Shown here: positions 14,472-16,821 of the stretch, piece after piece
Numbering within the stretch: the stretch's first letter is position 1
How the letters are laid out: every line of letters begins with the position of its first letter
Assembly (NCBI GenBank): GCA_023391275.1
Contig: JAEWBE010000070.1
Coordinates: 1 to 16,821 of the forward strand
Direction of reading: 5' to 3'
Length of the DNA: 16,821 nucleotides
Origin: Bacillota bacterium
GTDB taxonomy: Bacteria; Bacillota; Clostridia; Oscillospirales; Acutalibacteraceae
Notes under the pieces: generated by a model
The model's database searches: none
What the model saw: the letters and a program-made list of their open reading frames with translations, nothing else
Told to the model about the DNA's origin: nothing
Translations under genes and position numbers: made by a program

Positions 14472-16505
14472 ATGAACACAAATAGAGTACCCAATAGACT
14501 GATTGATGAAAAATCTCCATATCTTCTTCAGCACGCGTATAATCCGGTAAACTGGTTTCCGTGGGGAACGGAAGCATTCGAAAAAGCAAAACAGGAAGAT
14601 AAGCCGGTTTTTCTCAGCATCGGTTACAGTACCTGTCACTGGTGCCATGTGATGGCACATGAGAGCTTTGAGGATGCGGAGGTCGCCGCGGCACTGAACC
14701 GTGATTTTGTAGCGGTGAAAGTGGATAAGGAAGAACGGCCCGATGTGGATGCTGTGTACATGGCTGTTTGTCAAGCATTGACCGGGAGCGGCGGCTGGCC
14801 GCTGACCATTATCATGTCATCCAACCAAAAGCCTTTCTTTGCGGGCACCTATTTCCCAAAACACTCCCGGTATTCTATGCCTGGCCTGCTTGATATACTG
14901 GCCGCCGTGTCGGATCAATGGCGTAACAACCGGCAGCAGCTTTTTCAGTCGGGCGACAGGATCGCACAGGCAGTTCAAGGCCGGCCGGGGCAGGGAAAAG
15001 AGGCTCAGCCAACGAAGGAAAGTGTGATTGCTGCTCAATCCCTGTTTGCGCAAAGCTTTGATGAAAAAAACGGCGGCTTTGATTCCAGTCCAAAATTTCC
15101 AACCCCTCATAACCTGATGTTTTTATTGCGTTATTATGCGCAGGAGGGGGATGCACGCTCACTTTTTATGGTGGAAAAAACATTGAAGCAAATGTACAGG
15201 GGTGGTATTTTCGACCACATCGGGTTTGGATTTTCACGCTATTCCACCGACGCCAGATGGGTTGTTCCTCTTTTTGATAAAATGCTGTATGACAATGCGC
15301 TGCTGACTATGGCCTGCCTTGAAACGTATCAGATTACGGGCGATGATTTCTACAAAATAGTCGCGGCAAAAATTTTGAAGTATGTTCAGCGGGAAATGAC
15401 CGACAGCAGCGGAGGGTTCTATTCCGCGCAGGACGCTGACAGTGATGGAGTGGAAGGCAAATATTATGTCTTTACGCCGGACGAAATAATTGCCATTTTG
15501 GGGAACGATGACGGCACTTATTTTAATCACTTCTTTTCCATTACGCCGAACGGTAACTTTGAAGGCAAAAACATTCCAAATCTGATTGAAAATCCGAAAT
15601 TCGACCAACCGGATGAGCGTATGGAAAAACTGATTCCAAAAGTCTATGAATACCGTTCGAAGCGTACCAGACTGCATAAGGATGATAAAATTCTCACTTC
15701 ATGGAACGCATTGATGATTGTTGCCTTTACAAAGGCGTATCGGATTCTTGAGGATGACAAATACCTTGAAACCGCACGGAAGGCAGGCGCCTTCTTACTG
15801 AATTATCTTTGCGATGACAAAGGCAATCTGCGCGTTCGCTTTCGTGACGGGGAAGCCTCCGGTACTGGGAATCTGGATGATTACGCCTTTGCCATTTGGG
15901 CGTTTCTGGAACTGTACAGCGCGACTTATGACGCAGATTACCTTGAAAAAGCACTTTCTTTGAATCAAAAGCTGCTTTCTGATTTTTGGGACGACCAAAG
16001 CGGAGGCTTTTACCTTACGGCAAAGAATGCGGAGCAGTTGATTTATCGTCCAAAGGAAACGTATGACGGCGCGATTCCATCCGGCAACTCGGTCGCAGGT
16101 TATTGCATGGTGCAGCTTGCAAGACTTACCGGCAGCCCGGAGCTGGAGGAAGCCGCTTCGCAGCAGATGCAATTTTTGGCAGGGGCCGTGCAGTCATACC
16201 CAGCGGGCCACAGCTTCGCGCTCATTGCGCAAATGCTTACTCTTTATCCCGGCAGGGAAGTTGTCGCCGTTGTGGCGAAGCCGGAGGATTTGGAAAAGCT
16301 GAAACAGATGATTGGAAAGAAGTTTCTTCCCAATACCTTTGTGCTTGTGATCGATGCGCAAAACGGAGAAAAAATCCGCAGACTTGCGGAGTTTGCGAAA
16401 GACTACACTATGCTGGAGGGAAAAAGTACTTTTTATGTCTGCCGGAACAATACCTGCTCACCGCCGGTCAATGACCTTGCAGAGCTGGAAAAAAGCCTGT
16501 TATAA
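14472..16505 (+). CDS. DUF255/YyaL thioredoxin-like protein
   Basis: A 677-residue cytoplasmic protein of the YyaL/SPATA20 family. The N-terminal 160 residues are a thioredoxin-like domain with the family hallmarks NRLIDEKSPYLLQHAYNPVN, the redox pair CHWC (Cys55-Cys58), VDKEERPDVD and the GGWP segment (107-110). The rest (about 190-620) is an alpha/alpha-barrel region resembling N-acylglucosamine 2-epimerase and glycosidase folds. The biochemical role is not established for the family, though a redox or sugar-related function is often suggested. Length is typical. A very strong GAGGGGGGTG site (14457-14466) precedes the ATG by 5 nt. No clear promoter is visible in the 380 nt upstream. A perfect hairpin follows 5 nt after the stop and overlaps the next gene's ribosome-binding site. 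Confidence 0.93.
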   Translation: MNTNRVPNRLIDEKSPYLLQHAYNPVNWFPWGTEAFEKAKQEDKPVFLSIGYSTCHWCHVMAHESFEDAEVAAALNRDFVAVKVDKEERPDVDAVYMAVCQALTGSGGWPLTIIMSSNQKPFFAGTYFPKHSRYSMPGLLDILAAVSDQWRNNRQQLFQSGDRIAQAVQGRPGQGKEAQPTKESVIAAQSLFAQSFDEKNGGFDSSPKFPTPHNLMFLLRYYAQEGDARSLFMVEKTLKQMYRGGIFDHIGFGFSRYSTDARWVVPLFDKMLYDNALLTMACLETYQITGDDFYKIVAAKILKYVQREMTDSSGGFYSAQDADSDGVEGKYYVFTPDEIIAILGNDDGTYFNHFFSITPNGNFEGKNIPNLIENPKFDQPDERMEKLIPKVYEYRSKRTRLHKDDKILTSWNALMIVAFTKAYRILEDDKYLETARKAGAFLLNYLCDDKGNLRVRFRDGEASGTGNLDDYAFAIWAFLELYSATYDADYLEKALSLNQKLLSDFWDDQSGGFYLTAKNAEQLIYRPKETYDGAIPSGNSVAGYCMVQLARLTGSPELEEAASQQMQFLAGAVQSYPAGHSFALIAQMLTLYPGREVVAVVAKPEDLEKLKQMIGKKFLPNTFVLVIDAQNGEKIRRLAEFAKDYTMLEGKSTFYVCRNNTCSPPVNDLAELEKSLL

Positions 16506-16510
16506 TGGAA

Positions 16511-16545
16511 TCACCTCTGCGCATAATAAGCGCAGAGGTGATTTT
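16511..16545 (+). promoter_or_regulatory. Perfect 12-bp hairpin burying a ribosome-binding site
   Basis: TCACCTCTGCGC (16511-16522) pairs exactly with GCGCAGAGGTGA (16530-16541), loop ATAATAA, followed by TTTT and then the ATG at 16546. The 3' arm contains AGAGGTG, the Shine-Dalgarno site of the next gene. The structure can act as a weak terminator for the upstream gene, as a block on translation of the downstream gene, or both. Confidence 0.8.
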
Positions 16546-16785
16546 ATGTCAAAAGCAAGCATGTATTTTGATCTTGAAAATCTGGATGGGAAGCGCGGTG
16601 CAGCCAAAATCAAGCAGCAGCTTGACACACTGCCGGGGGTCATTTCTGTCAGCGTAAACGAAAACCGCAATCGAATTGCGGTGGATTTTGACACTACCGG
16701 AACGAATCAGGATCAAATTCGAAAAAAATTAGATGTTCTTGGTTTTACAATCTCCGGGGAACGCTTTGAAAATCACATTATGTAG
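16546..16785 (+). CDS. Small HMA-fold protein lacking CxxC
   Basis: A 79-residue protein with the size and beta-alpha-beta-beta-alpha-beta pattern of the heavy-metal-associated domain. The segments LPGVISVSVN, NRIAVDFD and IRKKLDVLGFTI match the usual helix-strand landmarks. The first loop, where metallochaperones have CxxC, reads DGKRGAAK, and the protein has no Cys at all. It is therefore unlikely to carry copper in the usual way and may act as a regulatory or binding module. The start is fixed by AGAGGTG (16534-16540), 5 nt upstream, although that site is inside a hairpin. The next gene begins 11 nt after the stop, so the two probably form an operon. Confidence 0.8.
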   Translation: MSKASMYFDLENLDGKRGAAKIKQQLDTLPGVISVSVNENRNRIAVDFDTTGTNQDQIRKKLDVLGFTISGERFENHIM

Positions 16786-16796
16786 GAGGAAGCACA

Positions 16797-16821
16797 ATGC
16801 CGAAAGACAGCCAGCCCGACA
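16797..16821 (+). CDS. Start of a further gene, cut by the window end
   Basis: An ATG at 16797 is preceded at 5 nt by a near-perfect AGGAGGA site that overlaps the previous stop codon. Only eight codons (MPKDSQPD) are inside the window. Genes after HMA-domain proteins are often metal-transporting P-type ATPases, but nothing visible here supports a specific product. Confidence 0.6.

Noticed and set aside
15234..15677. 147-codon antisense frame within the DUF255 gene
   Set aside because: The plus strand encodes a highly conserved family over the same bases, so this is a shadow frame.

Overview
The window looks like a chromosomal segment from a spore-forming member of the Firmicutes, most likely class Clostridia. 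The evidence is a complete GerA-type spore germinant-receptor operon, strong purine-rich Shine-Dalgarno sites, a moderately AT-rich base composition, and a hybrid diguanylate cyclase/HD-GYP sensor of a kind common in Clostridia. No species can be named from the sequence alone.

Layout. Positions 5-123 hold a 5S rRNA, presumably the end of an rRNA operon, closed by a terminator. A long leader with several small hairpins then precedes a membrane sensor (423-2999) with PAS, PAS, GGDEF and HD-GYP domains. Its HD-GYP motifs are intact, but a key metal-binding Asp of the GGDEF domain is Ser. Positions 3000-3140 hold a riboswitch-like stretch ending in a clear terminator. Next is a YkcB/ArnT-like membrane glycosyltransferase (3280-5316) with a Gly-rich extracytoplasmic insert and its own terminator.

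Positions 5367-9486 are a germinant-receptor operon in the order A, C, D, B: GerAA-like, GerAC lipoprotein, a two-helix D-subunit and GerAB-like. A good match to a forespore sigma-G promoter lies just upstream, and two hairpin terminators follow. The four proteins should assemble in the spore inner membrane and trigger germination on binding small nutrients.

Positions 9617-12412 hold a small CDP-alcohol phosphatidyltransferase, an EamA-family transporter and a ketopantoate reductase (panE). The last two are probably co-transcribed.

Positions 12413-14471 look like an accessory islet. It has a 400-base non-coding stretch dense in inverted repeats, then a minus-strand gene for a protein made of seven near-identical 49-residue repeats (a probable seven-bladed beta-propeller) with a helical tail. 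It ends with a frameshifted remnant that resembles a recombinase C-terminus. This islet is the least ordinary part of the window.

Positions 14472-16821 return to conserved genes: a DUF255/YyaL thioredoxin-like protein, a 79-residue HMA-fold protein without the metal-binding CxxC whose ribosome-binding site is buried in a perfect 12-bp hairpin, and the first codons of a further gene that runs off the window.
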